Below, in pieces: positions 54,201 through 60,451 of a stretch of 64,000 bases of DNA. The stretch comes from Grimontia marina. GTDB taxonomy: Bacteria; Pseudomonadota; Gammaproteobacteria; Enterobacterales; Vibrionaceae. A program made the position numbers and the translations under genes. How positions within the stretch are numbered: the first letter of the stretch is position 1; every line of letters starts with the position of its first letter. The stretch covers positions 89,363-153,362 of the forward strand of contig NZ_FIZY01000005.1 in the NCBI RefSeq assembly GCF_900060185.1. The letters run 5' to 3'. The notes under the pieces are model-generated. The model saw only the letters and a program-made list of their open reading frames with translations, made no database searches and had not been told where the DNA came from.

Positions 54201-54411
54201 CTTGCTCAACCGGACGCACTAAAAGACGCTCAGCATCCTCCGGAGAAATGCCTTCATGGCTAACAGAGACATAAATCACCGGAATGGTGATGTCAGGATC
54301 AGATTCTTTTGGAATGGTTTGATAGGTGTAAAAACCTGCTACCAAGAGTACCAGCAACAGGGTGACCATGGTGCGGGTGCGGGCCAGTGACGCATCAATC
54401 AATGTTCTCAT
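51241..54411 (-). CDS. RND efflux pump, inner-membrane permease (VexF-like)
   Basis: A 1056-residue resistance-nodulation-division transporter with the usual pattern of one membrane helix, a large periplasmic loop, six helices, a second loop and five helices. The N-terminus MRTLIDASLARTRTMVTLL and ESDPDI/ISPEDAERLLVRPVE are typical. Helix 4 reads GLLVDGAIVVTEYADRR, so AcrB D407 is kept but D408 is Gly, and helix 10 has VVNNNIVLID, so K940 is Asn. The ion-coupling site thus differs from AcrB. By position next to erpA and tyrS it matches V. cholerae VexF from memory. No outer-membrane channel is encoded; TolC is probably used. Confidence 0.92.
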   Translation of the reverse strand: MRTLIDASLARTRTMVTLLLVLLVAGFYTYQTIPKESDPDITIPVIYVSVSHEGISPEDAERLLVRPVEQELRSIEGIKEMTATATEGHASVTLEFNVGVDLNEAMADVREAVDLVKPRLPDDSDEPTVNEVTFANMQPVLSIALYGDVSERAIVKIARELQEELEGFKQILEVDIAGDRDDVVEIIVEPLLLESYGLDQQDIFNLVSRNNRVVAAGYVDTGYGRFSVKVPSVFETVQDVLTLPIKIEGNQVVTVGDVATVRRAFKDPESFARLDGKPAVVLDVKKRAGENIIETVELAKAVMNEAQKSPLWPGALQVKYTWDGSEDVRSMLTDLQNNILSAILLVVIVIIAILGARTALLVGVSIPGSFLTGLVVLSLAGLTVNIVVLFSLIMAVGLLVDGAIVVTEYADRRMREGVGRKMAFREAAHRMAWPIIASTATTLAAFAPLLFWPGITGEFMGYMPLTLIATLAASLAMALLFVPVLGSMVGKPLPLTSEQQARTHALEQGDFSQARGITRAYIKTLSIAIKHPIKILIAALIVAGGVFFAYGKSGLGSEFFPDVDPAFFNIKVRSHGDLSIFEKDALMAEVEERVMGMDEIESVYTKTGGQDEIGVIQMKPVDWQERRKVKEIIEELREKTADLSGLELEFKKPDAGPPSDHDLSIEVSAANPALIAPAAKQIRSLLEQDPAFTNYSDTLTKPGIDWSIDINREDAARFGADALLVGNTVQFVTNGLKIGDYLPDDASEEVDILVRYPEEKRDIGRFDELRVMTPYGLVPITNFAQIKPEPKQGNIDRVDGKRVVKVMADMTEGYNLSLALPGLNEHIERLGLSPEVKVTLRGQNEEQDESSAFLMTAFLAALAAMALILITQFNSFYQAFLILSAVLFSTVGVFLGLLVFQRPFGVIMSGVGVITLAGIVVNNNIVLIDTYNVLRRQGLDKVDAILRTGAQRLRPVMLTTVTTILGLLPMVLEMNVDLVNRGIEFGAPSTQWWSQLATAVAGGLAFSTVLTLVLTPCLLMLAREPKGANKETNTIWRTGEKESTLPKPQREAEPQL

Positions 54412-54422
54412 AAGATGCCCCC

Positions 54423-55514
54423 CTATTGTGCCGACGCTTGACGCACCGCCTCAACAGCATCACCGTCACGCACAAAACCCTGTCCCTTGGTGATGACGTC
54501 CACCGTCTCGCCAAGACCAGACAGCCATACGCCATTTTGCTCAGCTTTAACGACCTTTGCGGAAACAAAAGCAACCTTGTCTCCTTTTAAGGTTTTCACT
54601 CCCAAATTCCCTTTTTCATCCAGTGCCAGCATTGAAGGGCTCAGCTTCACAGCACTTTGCTGCTCAAGCGCCAGATCCACTTCTGCACTGATACCTGCAG
54701 GCAGTTTTTGCTCTGGGTTCGGAAACTCCAGCTCAATGGTGAAGGTGTTGGTTGCCGGAGAGGAAATACTGGATTGGTAGCGAAGGCGCCCTTCTTTCAT
54801 AGTGCCATTAACCAGCAGGATATTGGCTGGCAAGTCCGCATCTATATCGCTGATATGCTTTTCGCTCACATCAGCAGTTACGACAAGGGGATCGAGATCG
54901 ACCAAAGTCGCCATAGGATCGCCAATGCCAAGATAGTCACCGACTTCCACATTCAGAGCATCAACTATGCCATCAAACGGTGCTTTCACCTCAGTATGAG
55001 ACAATGCGAGTTTCAGATTCTTCACCGTCGCACGGGCTTCCACCAAATTGGCCTGGGCTAAGGAGAATGCCACTTCCCCCTGAAGTCCTTTTTTCTTCAA
55101 TGACTGGGCCGCGTTATATTCTTTTTCACGCACCAAAAGCAGTGCCTCAGCGCGTTCAAGTTGCGCCTGACGGTCGGCTTTGTCGATATAAAGCAGTAAA
55201 TCGCCTTTCTTAACAAAAGCCCCCTTACGGACGGACACTTTGGTGACCCGACCAGCTGCTTCCGCCGAAATGGTGGCAGAACGATCAGGTGCTGTGCGCC
55301 CATACAACGAAATAGAGCGGGTAACTGGCTCTGAATAGAATGTTTCAACACCGACTTTCGTCAACGGTGCTGCCGCAGGTTCTTTTTTGTCAGCGTCAGA
55401 CTTTTCATTGCTGTGGCCGCTGCCAACCCAAAAGAACAAACCACAAAGTAATACAAGAGAAATAACCCAGGGACGCTGGGAGAGGAAAGACGTTTTCGCG
55501 CCTGCATTCGTCAT
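54423..55514 (-). CDS. RND efflux pump, periplasmic adaptor subunit (VexE-like)
   Basis: A 363-residue membrane-fusion protein with a single N-terminal membrane anchor (about 17-29, VISLVLLCGLFFWVG) and no lipobox cysteine. The biotinyl-lipoyl, alpha-hairpin (about 110-170, coiled coil rich in Q, E and A) and beta-barrel (VGVETF... and YQSSISSPATNTFTIELEFPN, in parts) domains of HlyD-type adaptors are visible. It is the first gene of the operon, 11 bases before the permease gene. Confidence 0.92.
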   Translation of the reverse strand: MTNAGAKTSFLSQRPWVISLVLLCGLFFWVGSGHSNEKSDADKKEPAAAPLTKVGVETFYSEPVTRSISLYGRTAPDRSATISAEAAGRVTKVSVRKGAFVKKGDLLLYIDKADRQAQLERAEALLLVREKEYNAAQSLKKKGLQGEVAFSLAQANLVEARATVKNLKLALSHTEVKAPFDGIVDALNVEVGDYLGIGDPMATLVDLDPLVVTADVSEKHISDIDADLPANILLVNGTMKEGRLRYQSSISSPATNTFTIELEFPNPEQKLPAGISAEVDLALEQQSAVKLSPSMLALDEKGNLGVKTLKGDKVAFVSAKVVKAEQNGVWLSGLGETVDVITKGQGFVRDGDAVEAVRQASAQ

Positions 55515-55585
55515 AATCGTTCCATCCTGACGTAGTTACTGCAGTAAAAGAAAGTGGACGCTGATCCGACTGGCCCAATGAAAAA

Positions 55586-55617
55586 GACGCGGCAGCTTCG
55601 TTGAGAACTGCCGCGGC
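55586..55617 (-). terminator. Terminator after erpA
   Basis: CGCGGCAG (55588-55595) and CTGCCGCG (55608-55615) form a perfect stem with a 12-base loop, followed on the minus strand by TCTTTTT. It lies 22 bases beyond the erpA stop codon and separates erpA from the RND operon. Confidence 0.85.
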
Positions 55618-55636
55618 TTTAAAAGTGTCTTATAGT

Positions 55637-55978
55637 TTATACACTGAAAGAGGCGCCACAACCACAGGTAGTGGTTGCGTTTGGGTTATTTACGAAGAAA
55701 CGTGAACCTTCTAACCCTTCTGTGTAATCGACGACGCCGCCGATCAGATATTGCAGGCTCATTGGGTCGACCACCAAGGTAACACCACTTCTTTCGATGG
55801 TCATATCACCGTCATTGACGTTTTCATCAAACGTGAAGCCATACTGGAACCCACTACAGCCGCCACCAGTGATATACACGCGCAGCTTCAGATTCGGGTT
55901 TTCTTCTTCCTGAATCAGCGTTTTTACCTTGTTCGCTGCGGTTTCTGAAAACTGCAGTGGCAAAGCGGCATCACTCAT
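55637..55978 (-). CDS. erpA: Iron-sulfur cluster insertion protein ErpA
   Basis: ErpA is an A-type carrier that delivers 4Fe-4S clusters to targets such as IspG and respiratory enzymes. The 113-residue protein has the three conserved cysteines: one in [13 protein letters not shown] near residue 41 and the pair in [11 protein letters not shown] at the C-terminus. GTGAGG precedes the start. In E. coli erpA lies between yadS and hemL; here hemL still lies just upstream on the opposite strand. Confidence 0.96.
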   Translation of the reverse strand: MSDAALPLQFSETAANKVKTLIQEEENPNLKLRVYITGGGCSGFQYGFTFDENVNDGDMTIERSGVTLVVDPMSLQYLIGGVVDYTEGLEGSRFFVNNPNATTTCGCGASFSV

Positions 55979-56018
55979 TATTACCTCACATTAACTCTTG
56001 ATATTCTGACCGCATTAT

Positions 56019-56306
56019 CTAATACCTGACTAATTCGTTCAAGTATTGCTCTTCGCACGGAAACTTATCCGCAATATACACCAAGTTTAAGTCGGATGTG
56101 ATGCTTACCTCATCATCCATCTCGCACCCTTTCAACGTATCCCGTACAATACGCACCGACAGTGAATTAATGATCAAATAGTCCAGGGTCTGTTGACCTT
56201 TGGTGATGATTTTTGCGGCGCTTGTGGGGACTTTATACAAGGCAGAGGTTTCGACATGTAGCTGGCCTACACGAGAAGCCGATAACGCGGTAGAAAGCCC
56301 CCACAA
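56019..56306 (-). CDS. Doubtful ORF whose first 41 codons lie inside a MITE
   Basis: A 95-residue frame (start MWGLSTALSASRVGQ, end EQYLNELVRY) upstream of erpA. I do not recognise it. Its first part is encoded by the palindromic element at 56186-56447, and the remaining 54 codons (56184-56019) lie in the normal erpA upstream region. It has no convincing ribosome binding site. It may be a chance frame, or the tail of a small gene disrupted by the element. Confidence 0.22.
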   Translation of the reverse strand: MWGLSTALSASRVGQLHVETSALYKVPTSAAKIITKGQQTLDYLIINSLSVRIVRDTLKGCEMDDEVSITSDLNLVYIADKFPCEEQYLNELVRY

Positions 56307-56447
56307 GCGCCGCCCGAAGGGTTCAGCTAAAAGCGCTTTATGCTTTGTTGAGCTGTATTTACTTAGAATGCTAAGCGTTATAAAGCTCGCCGCGCCTAAA
56401 ACGCTTTTCGCAAGAACAAAATTTAACCACCAAAGGCCAACAGACCC
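56186..56447. mobile_element. 262-bp MITE-like palindromic element adjoining hemL
   Basis: Terminal inverted repeats of 20 bases match at 19: GGGTCTGTTGACCTTTGGTG (56186-56205) and the complement of 56428-56447. Inside are two hairpin regions. One has 20-base arms at 56215-56234 and 56294-56313 that match at 19 of 20 bases. The other is a nested imperfect stem from AAAAGCG (56329-56335) to CGCTTTT (56402-56408) with GAGCT/AGCTC and CTTAG-AATG-CTAAG inside. It encodes no transposase. No clear target duplication is visible. This looks like a non-autonomous element. Confidence 0.8.
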
Positions 56448-56459
56448 TAGGAAAGAAGC

Positions 56460-57749
56460 ATGACAAAATCAGCCGAGCTATTTCAGCAAGCCCGCAAAAC
56501 CATCCCTGGCGGTGTGAACTCTCCGGTTCGCGCTTTCGCAGGTGTAGGCGGCGACCCAATTTTTATAGAGCGCGCTGATGGCGCGTACATTTATGACGCA
56601 GATGGAAAAGCCTACATCGACTATGTCGGCTCTTGGGGTCCAATGATCTTGGGTCACAACCACCCAAGCATTTGTGATGCAGTGATCACCGCAGCGCAAA
56701 ATGGCCTGAGCTTCGGCGCACCAACTGCCCGCGAAATCACGCTGGCTGAGCTGGTTAGCAAGCTGGTTCCATCAATGGAAATGGTTCGCATGGTGAGCTC
56801 TGGCACAGAAGCCACCATGAGCGCAATCCGTCTGGCGCGTGGATTTACCCGCCGCGACAAATTCATTAAGTTTGAAGGCTGCTACCACGGTCATGCAGAC
56901 TGCCTGCTGGTGAAGGCGGGCTCTGGTGCACTGACACTCGGTGAGCCTACCTCTCCGGGCGTGCCTGCAGATTTTGCCAAACACACGCTCACTTGTACCT
57001 TCAACGACCTGGACTCAGTGCGTGCCGCGTTCGAGCAATACCCTGACGAGATTTCCTGCATCATCGTTGAGCCTGTTGCCGGCAACATGAACTGTATTCC
57101 GCCGCAGGAGGGTTTCCTGGAAGGTCTTCGTGGGCTGTGTGATGAATTCGGCGCACTGCTGATTTTCGACGAAGTGATGACAGGCTTCCGTGTTGCACTG
57201 GGTGGCGCGCAGGCACATTACAACATCAAGCCGGATCTGACGACTCTGGGTAAAGTTATCGGTGGCGGTATGCCTGTCGGTGCTTTCGGTGGCCGTCGTG
57301 ACGTGATGGAATACATCGCGCCAACGGGTCCAGTTTATCAGGCAGGTACGCTTTCCGGTAACCCTGTCGCCATGGCAGCCGGTGAAGCAGCGCTGACCGA
57401 GTTGTCAAAAGAAGGCAATGAAGCGCATCTTGCAGAGCTGACCAAGCGTTTGGCTGAAGGTTTCAAAACCGCGGCTGATAAACACGGCGTTGCTCTGGCG
57501 GTAAACCAAGTTGGCGGTATGTTCGGCTTCTTCTTTACCGACAAAGACACCATCAGCTGTTTTGCTGACGTTCAGCAGTGTGACATCGAGAAATTCAAAC
57601 GCTTCTTCCACCTGATGCTCGAAGAGGGCGTGTATCTGGCACCATCTGCATTTGAAGCAAGCTTCACTTCTTTGGCACATGGCGACAAAGAGCTGGAGGC
57701 GACATTAGCAGCCGCTGACCGCGCCTTCGCTAAGCTGGCATCAGAATAA
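56460..57749 (+). CDS. hemL: Glutamate-1-semialdehyde 2,1-aminomutase
   Basis: HemL makes 5-aminolevulinate, the heme and cobalamin precursor, from glutamate-1-semialdehyde with PLP. The 429-residue protein has the PLP lysine K265 in [18 protein letters not shown] and the motifs [10 protein letters not shown] and [15 protein letters not shown]. Its ribosome binding site AGGAAAG (56450-56456) follows the right end of the MITE by only 2 bases, so any promoter lies inside or beyond the element. Confidence 0.97.
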   Translation: MTKSAELFQQARKTIPGGVNSPVRAFAGVGGDPIFIERADGAYIYDADGKAYIDYVGSWGPMILGHNHPSICDAVITAAQNGLSFGAPTAREITLAELVSKLVPSMEMVRMVSSGTEATMSAIRLARGFTRRDKFIKFEGCYHGHADCLLVKAGSGALTLGEPTSPGVPADFAKHTLTCTFNDLDSVRAAFEQYPDEISCIIVEPVAGNMNCIPPQEGFLEGLRGLCDEFGALLIFDEVMTGFRVALGGAQAHYNIKPDLTTLGKVIGGGMPVGAFGGRRDVMEYIAPTGPVYQAGTLSGNPVAMAAGEAALTELSKEGNEAHLAELTKRLAEGFKTAADKHGVALAVNQVGGMFGFFFTDKDTISCFADVQQCDIEKFKRFFHLMLEEGVYLAPSAFEASFTSLAHGDKELEATLAAADRAFAKLASE

Positions 57750-57767
57750 GTACTGCCAGAGAACCAC

Positions 57768-57794
57768 AAAACGGAGCCTCGGCTCCGTTTTTTA
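57768..57794. terminator. Terminator after hemL
   Basis: AAAACGGAGCC (57768-57778) pairs with GGCTCCGTTTT (57781-57791), loop TC, followed by TT. It also ends the small gene on the opposite strand. Confidence 0.9.
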
Positions 57795-57899
57795 TTGCCA
57801 GTAAATCGCCACAAGTACCACAAGGACGACAACACAAAGTAACGGCAGACTCAGTTTGCGTCGTTTTTTGAACTCGCACTTGCCTTCACAGCACGCCAT
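57792..57899 (-). CDS. Small single-pass membrane protein, 35 residues
   Basis: A 35-codon frame starts MACCEGKCEFKKRRKL, continues with one hydrophobic segment (SLPLLCVVVLVVLVAIYW) and stops at TAA next to a bidirectional terminator. GAAAGGAC lies 8 bases before the ATG. The order (three cysteines, then a cluster of Lys/Arg, then a membrane helix) predicts an N-in orientation with a cytoplasmic cysteine-rich head, possibly metal- or redox-sensitive. I do not recognise the family. Confidence 0.55.
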   Translation of the reverse strand: MACCEGKCEFKKRRKLSLPLLCVVVLVVLVAIYWQ

Positions 57900-57997
57900 C
57901 TTTTTTGTCCTTTCTCGTTGGATTATCACAACGTATCATACGCTTCACACTACACTGTTCTCCAGACCTTCGTGGAGAGAAACTAAGGAGCCATGCT

Positions 57998-59080
57998 GTG
58001 GCATCATTCAAGGCCGAACCGAGACACTGGACACTGATAGGTGCACTGCTCCTTGCGGCATACGCCTGCTATATGCTTATCGCGCCGTATCTGGGATCCA
58101 TCGTGTTAGCATTTATTGTCTCCCTACTGTTCTTCCCTCTGCATGAGAAAATTGAAAACAAGCTACCTTCTTACCCTAACGTTGCCTCGGCACTCTCATG
58201 TACGTTGTTAACCGTGATAATTATCATCCCGATGATTTTTGTCGCAGCGGCCATTTTGAGTCAGGGGGTAACTTTCTTTACCGGCGCCTATGAATGGCTC
58301 ACCAAAGGAGGAGCAAAGGAGATTCTGGCTGCGCCTATTATGAAGACAGGGTTGGCTTTGGTGGATAAATGGTTACCGACAGATTCTATCAATCCGCAAG
58401 AGCTGATTGCTAAAGCAGCATCGACACTTTCATCCATGAGCTCTCAAATGTTAGGAATGAGTTCAAAGATCCTTGGTGATGTCACCGGTGTATTCGTGAA
58501 CTTCCTGTTGATGCTATTCGTGCTGTTCTTCCTGCTCCGCGATCACGACAAGATCATTAACATGCTCCGTCACGTCAGCCCTCTTTCCCGCAGTCAGGAA
58601 GATACTTTGTTGGATGAAGCTGAGAAAGTGGCCAAGTCAGCAGTGCTGGGGTCTTTCCTCACTGCACTCGCTCAAGGCATCGTGGGTGGTTTCGCCATGT
58701 GGCTGGCAGGTTTTGCAGGCCTGTTCTGGGGCACTATGATGGCATTCGCCTCGTTTATCCCAGTAGTCGGTACCGCTTTGATCTGGTTGCCTGCAGCCGG
58801 TTATCTGCTCCTGATAGGCCAATGGGAGTGGGCTGCATTCCTCGCAGGTTGGGGAGTTATCATTGTTGGTTCAGTCGATAATATCTTGCGTCCGCTTTTG
58901 ATGCAGGGTAATTCAGGGATGAACACCTTACTCATTTTCTTCTCACTGATTGGTGGCCTGCATGTGTATGGCCTGATGGGATTGATTTACGGCCCAATCA
59001 TTTTCTCGCTCACACTGGTACTGTTCCGAATGTACGAAACAGAATTCCACAGCTTCCTTGAGAAGCAAGACAACTGCTGA
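57998..59080 (+). CDS. AI-2E family transporter (UPF0118, YdiK-like)
   Basis: A 360-residue inner-membrane protein with about eight hydrophobic segments. I chose the GTG at 57998 because AAGGAG lies 7 bases upstream; a longer frame from 57905 has no such site. The family C-terminal motif is visible as SLIGGLHVYGLMGLIYGPIIFSLTL (in parts) and the central PVVGTALIWLPAAGYLL. Members have been linked to AI-2 export or Na+/H+ exchange, so the substrate is uncertain. The gene lies between the small membrane protein gene and rsmC. Confidence 0.88.
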   Translation: MASFKAEPRHWTLIGALLLAAYACYMLIAPYLGSIVLAFIVSLLFFPLHEKIENKLPSYPNVASALSCTLLTVIIIIPMIFVAAAILSQGVTFFTGAYEWLTKGGAKEILAAPIMKTGLALVDKWLPTDSINPQELIAKAASTLSSMSSQMLGMSSKILGDVTGVFVNFLLMLFVLFFLLRDHDKIINMLRHVSPLSRSQEDTLLDEAEKVAKSAVLGSFLTALAQGIVGGFAMWLAGFAGLFWGTMMAFASFIPVVGTALIWLPAAGYLLLIGQWEWAAFLAGWGVIIVGSVDNILRPLLMQGNSGMNTLLIFFSLIGGLHVYGLMGLIYGPIIFSLTLVLFRMYETEFHSFLEKQDNC

Positions 59081-59082
59081 TA

Positions 59083-59102
59083 TTAGGGTCTGTTGACCCT
59101 AA
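59083..59102. repeat. Hairpin sharing 13 bases with the MITE terminus
   Basis: TTAGGGTC (59083-59090) pairs with GACCCTAA (59095-59102), loop TGTT. GGGTCTGTTGACC (59086-59098) is identical to the first 13 bases of the MITE at 56186. It follows the AI-2E gene stop codon by 2 bases and could act as its terminator, although no T run follows. Confidence 0.5.
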
Positions 59103-59110
59103 GGAACCTA

Positions 59111-59159
59111 AGGCGCGGCATATTCCCTCACAGGTGACTTTATGGGAGAATCCGCGCCT
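59111..59159 (+). promoter_or_regulatory. Hairpin upstream of rsmC
   Basis: AGGCGCGG (59111-59118) pairs with CCGCGCCT (59152-59159), and inside it ATTCCC can pair with GGGAGAAT. The stem ends 26 bases before rsmC. It could be an old terminator or a translation control structure. Confidence 0.4.
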
Positions 59160-59185
59160 CTTTGTTTGATAGCCCCGAGGTATCC

Positions 59186-60205
59186 ATGTCCTACTCTGCT
59201 CCTAGCCAAATTGCAGCTCGCCAGATCGAGTATTTCGAAGGCAAACACGTTCTGCTTGCCGGTGAATTGGAAGATACCTTTGCAACAGAGCTTGAAGACA
59301 CTGCCGCAAGCGTCAGCATCTTCACAACCAACCTTGCTTACGCCAATCAAATGCGTCGCTACCAAAACATCGAAGTGCAGTTTGGCGAAAGCTATCAGGC
59401 AAACCCAAACATCGATATGGTTTTGCTGTACTGGCCAAAAGCCAAAGCCGAAGCCGAGTTCCTTCTGGCGATGCTGATGGCAGAACTTGGCACGGGTACA
59501 GAGATAGCAGTTGTAGGCGAAAACCGAAGCGGCGTAAAAAGCATTGAGAAAATGTTTGCGCCCTACGGCCGTGTCACCAAATTTGACTCAGCCCGCCGCT
59601 GTAGCTTCTACTGGGGACAATGTGATAATCAGCCAGCACCTTTTGTATTGGAAGACTGGTACAAAAGCTATCCACTCAATGTGGGGGAGCAGTCACTGAC
59701 CATCCGCTCTCTTCCTGGTGTATTCAGCCACGGTGAGCTCGACGCTGGTACCCAACTGCTTTTGGATAACCTACCAGCACTGAAAGGGAAAGTGCTGGAC
59801 TTTGGCTGTGGAGCAGGGGTAATTGGTTCAGTAATCAAACTGCGCCATCCTGACGCGCAGATCGCCATGGTAGATATCAGTGCGCTGGCGGTTGCCTCTG
59901 CACGTGAAACCTTGCGTTTTAACAATCTTGACGGAGAGGTTTGTGCCTCAGATGTTTATAGCGATATTGACGGATACTTCGATCATATCGTGAGTAACCC
60001 GCCATTTCACGCTGGCCTTAAAACGCATTACACCGCAACTGAAACCTTGCTTGAGCGTGCACCTGATTACCTGAACCGTTCCGGTAGTCTAACAATTGTT
60101 GCCAACAGTTTCCTTCGTTACTTACCATTTATTGAGAAAGCATTTGGTCACTGTGAAACGCCAGCTAAGAGCAACAAGTTCGCTATCTATCACGCATCAA
60201 AGTGA
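59186..60205 (+). CDS. rsmC: 16S rRNA (guanine(1207)-N2)-methyltransferase RsmC
   Basis: RsmC methylates G1207 of 16S rRNA in the 30S subunit. The 339-residue protein, started at the ATG at 59186 ([20 protein letters not shown]) with GAGG upstream, has two methyltransferase-like domains. The N-terminal one lacks SAM motifs; the C-terminal one has [14 protein letters not shown] near residues 205-218 and the guanine-N2 motif NPPFHAG near 272-278. [11 protein letters not shown] is a further family mark. Confidence 0.95.
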   Translation: MSYSAPSQIAARQIEYFEGKHVLLAGELEDTFATELEDTAASVSIFTTNLAYANQMRRYQNIEVQFGESYQANPNIDMVLLYWPKAKAEAEFLLAMLMAELGTGTEIAVVGENRSGVKSIEKMFAPYGRVTKFDSARRCSFYWGQCDNQPAPFVLEDWYKSYPLNVGEQSLTIRSLPGVFSHGELDAGTQLLLDNLPALKGKVLDFGCGAGVIGSVIKLRHPDAQIAMVDISALAVASARETLRFNNLDGEVCASDVYSDIDGYFDHIVSNPPFHAGLKTHYTATETLLERAPDYLNRSGSLTIVANSFLRYLPFIEKAFGHCETPAKSNKFAIYHASK

Positions 60206-60225
60206 CACTAAATACGATGTAAAAC

Positions 60226-60252
60226 GAGGGAGCCAATAGGCACCCTTTCATT
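60226..60252 (+). terminator. Terminator after rsmC
   Basis: GGGAGCC (60228-60234) pairs with GGCACCC (60239-60245) with one A-A mismatch, loop AATA, followed by TTTCATTTTTT. Confidence 0.75.
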
Positions 60253-60451
60253 TTTTACTTTTACACATCTCGTCAAAAACGTTAATTTTGCGCATTGACA
60301 CCAAGTTCATACAAAGGTTGCTTGCCAAGAAAAATTAACTCCGTATAAGAGTTGAAGATGTTTTTCATATGCGCCCATTTTAGCCATCGCCAAATTCCAA
60401 CATTTCGGCTAAGCAAAGCGCCTTTTGATTTCTAATTTCTCAGGCAGAAAC

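Noticed and set aside
56186..56447. The long palindrome as 4.5S or another small stable RNA
   Set aside because: A short ATGTAGCTGGC match to 4.5S RNA is fortuitous: the conserved SRP loop is absent, and the terminal inverted repeats indicate a mobile element.
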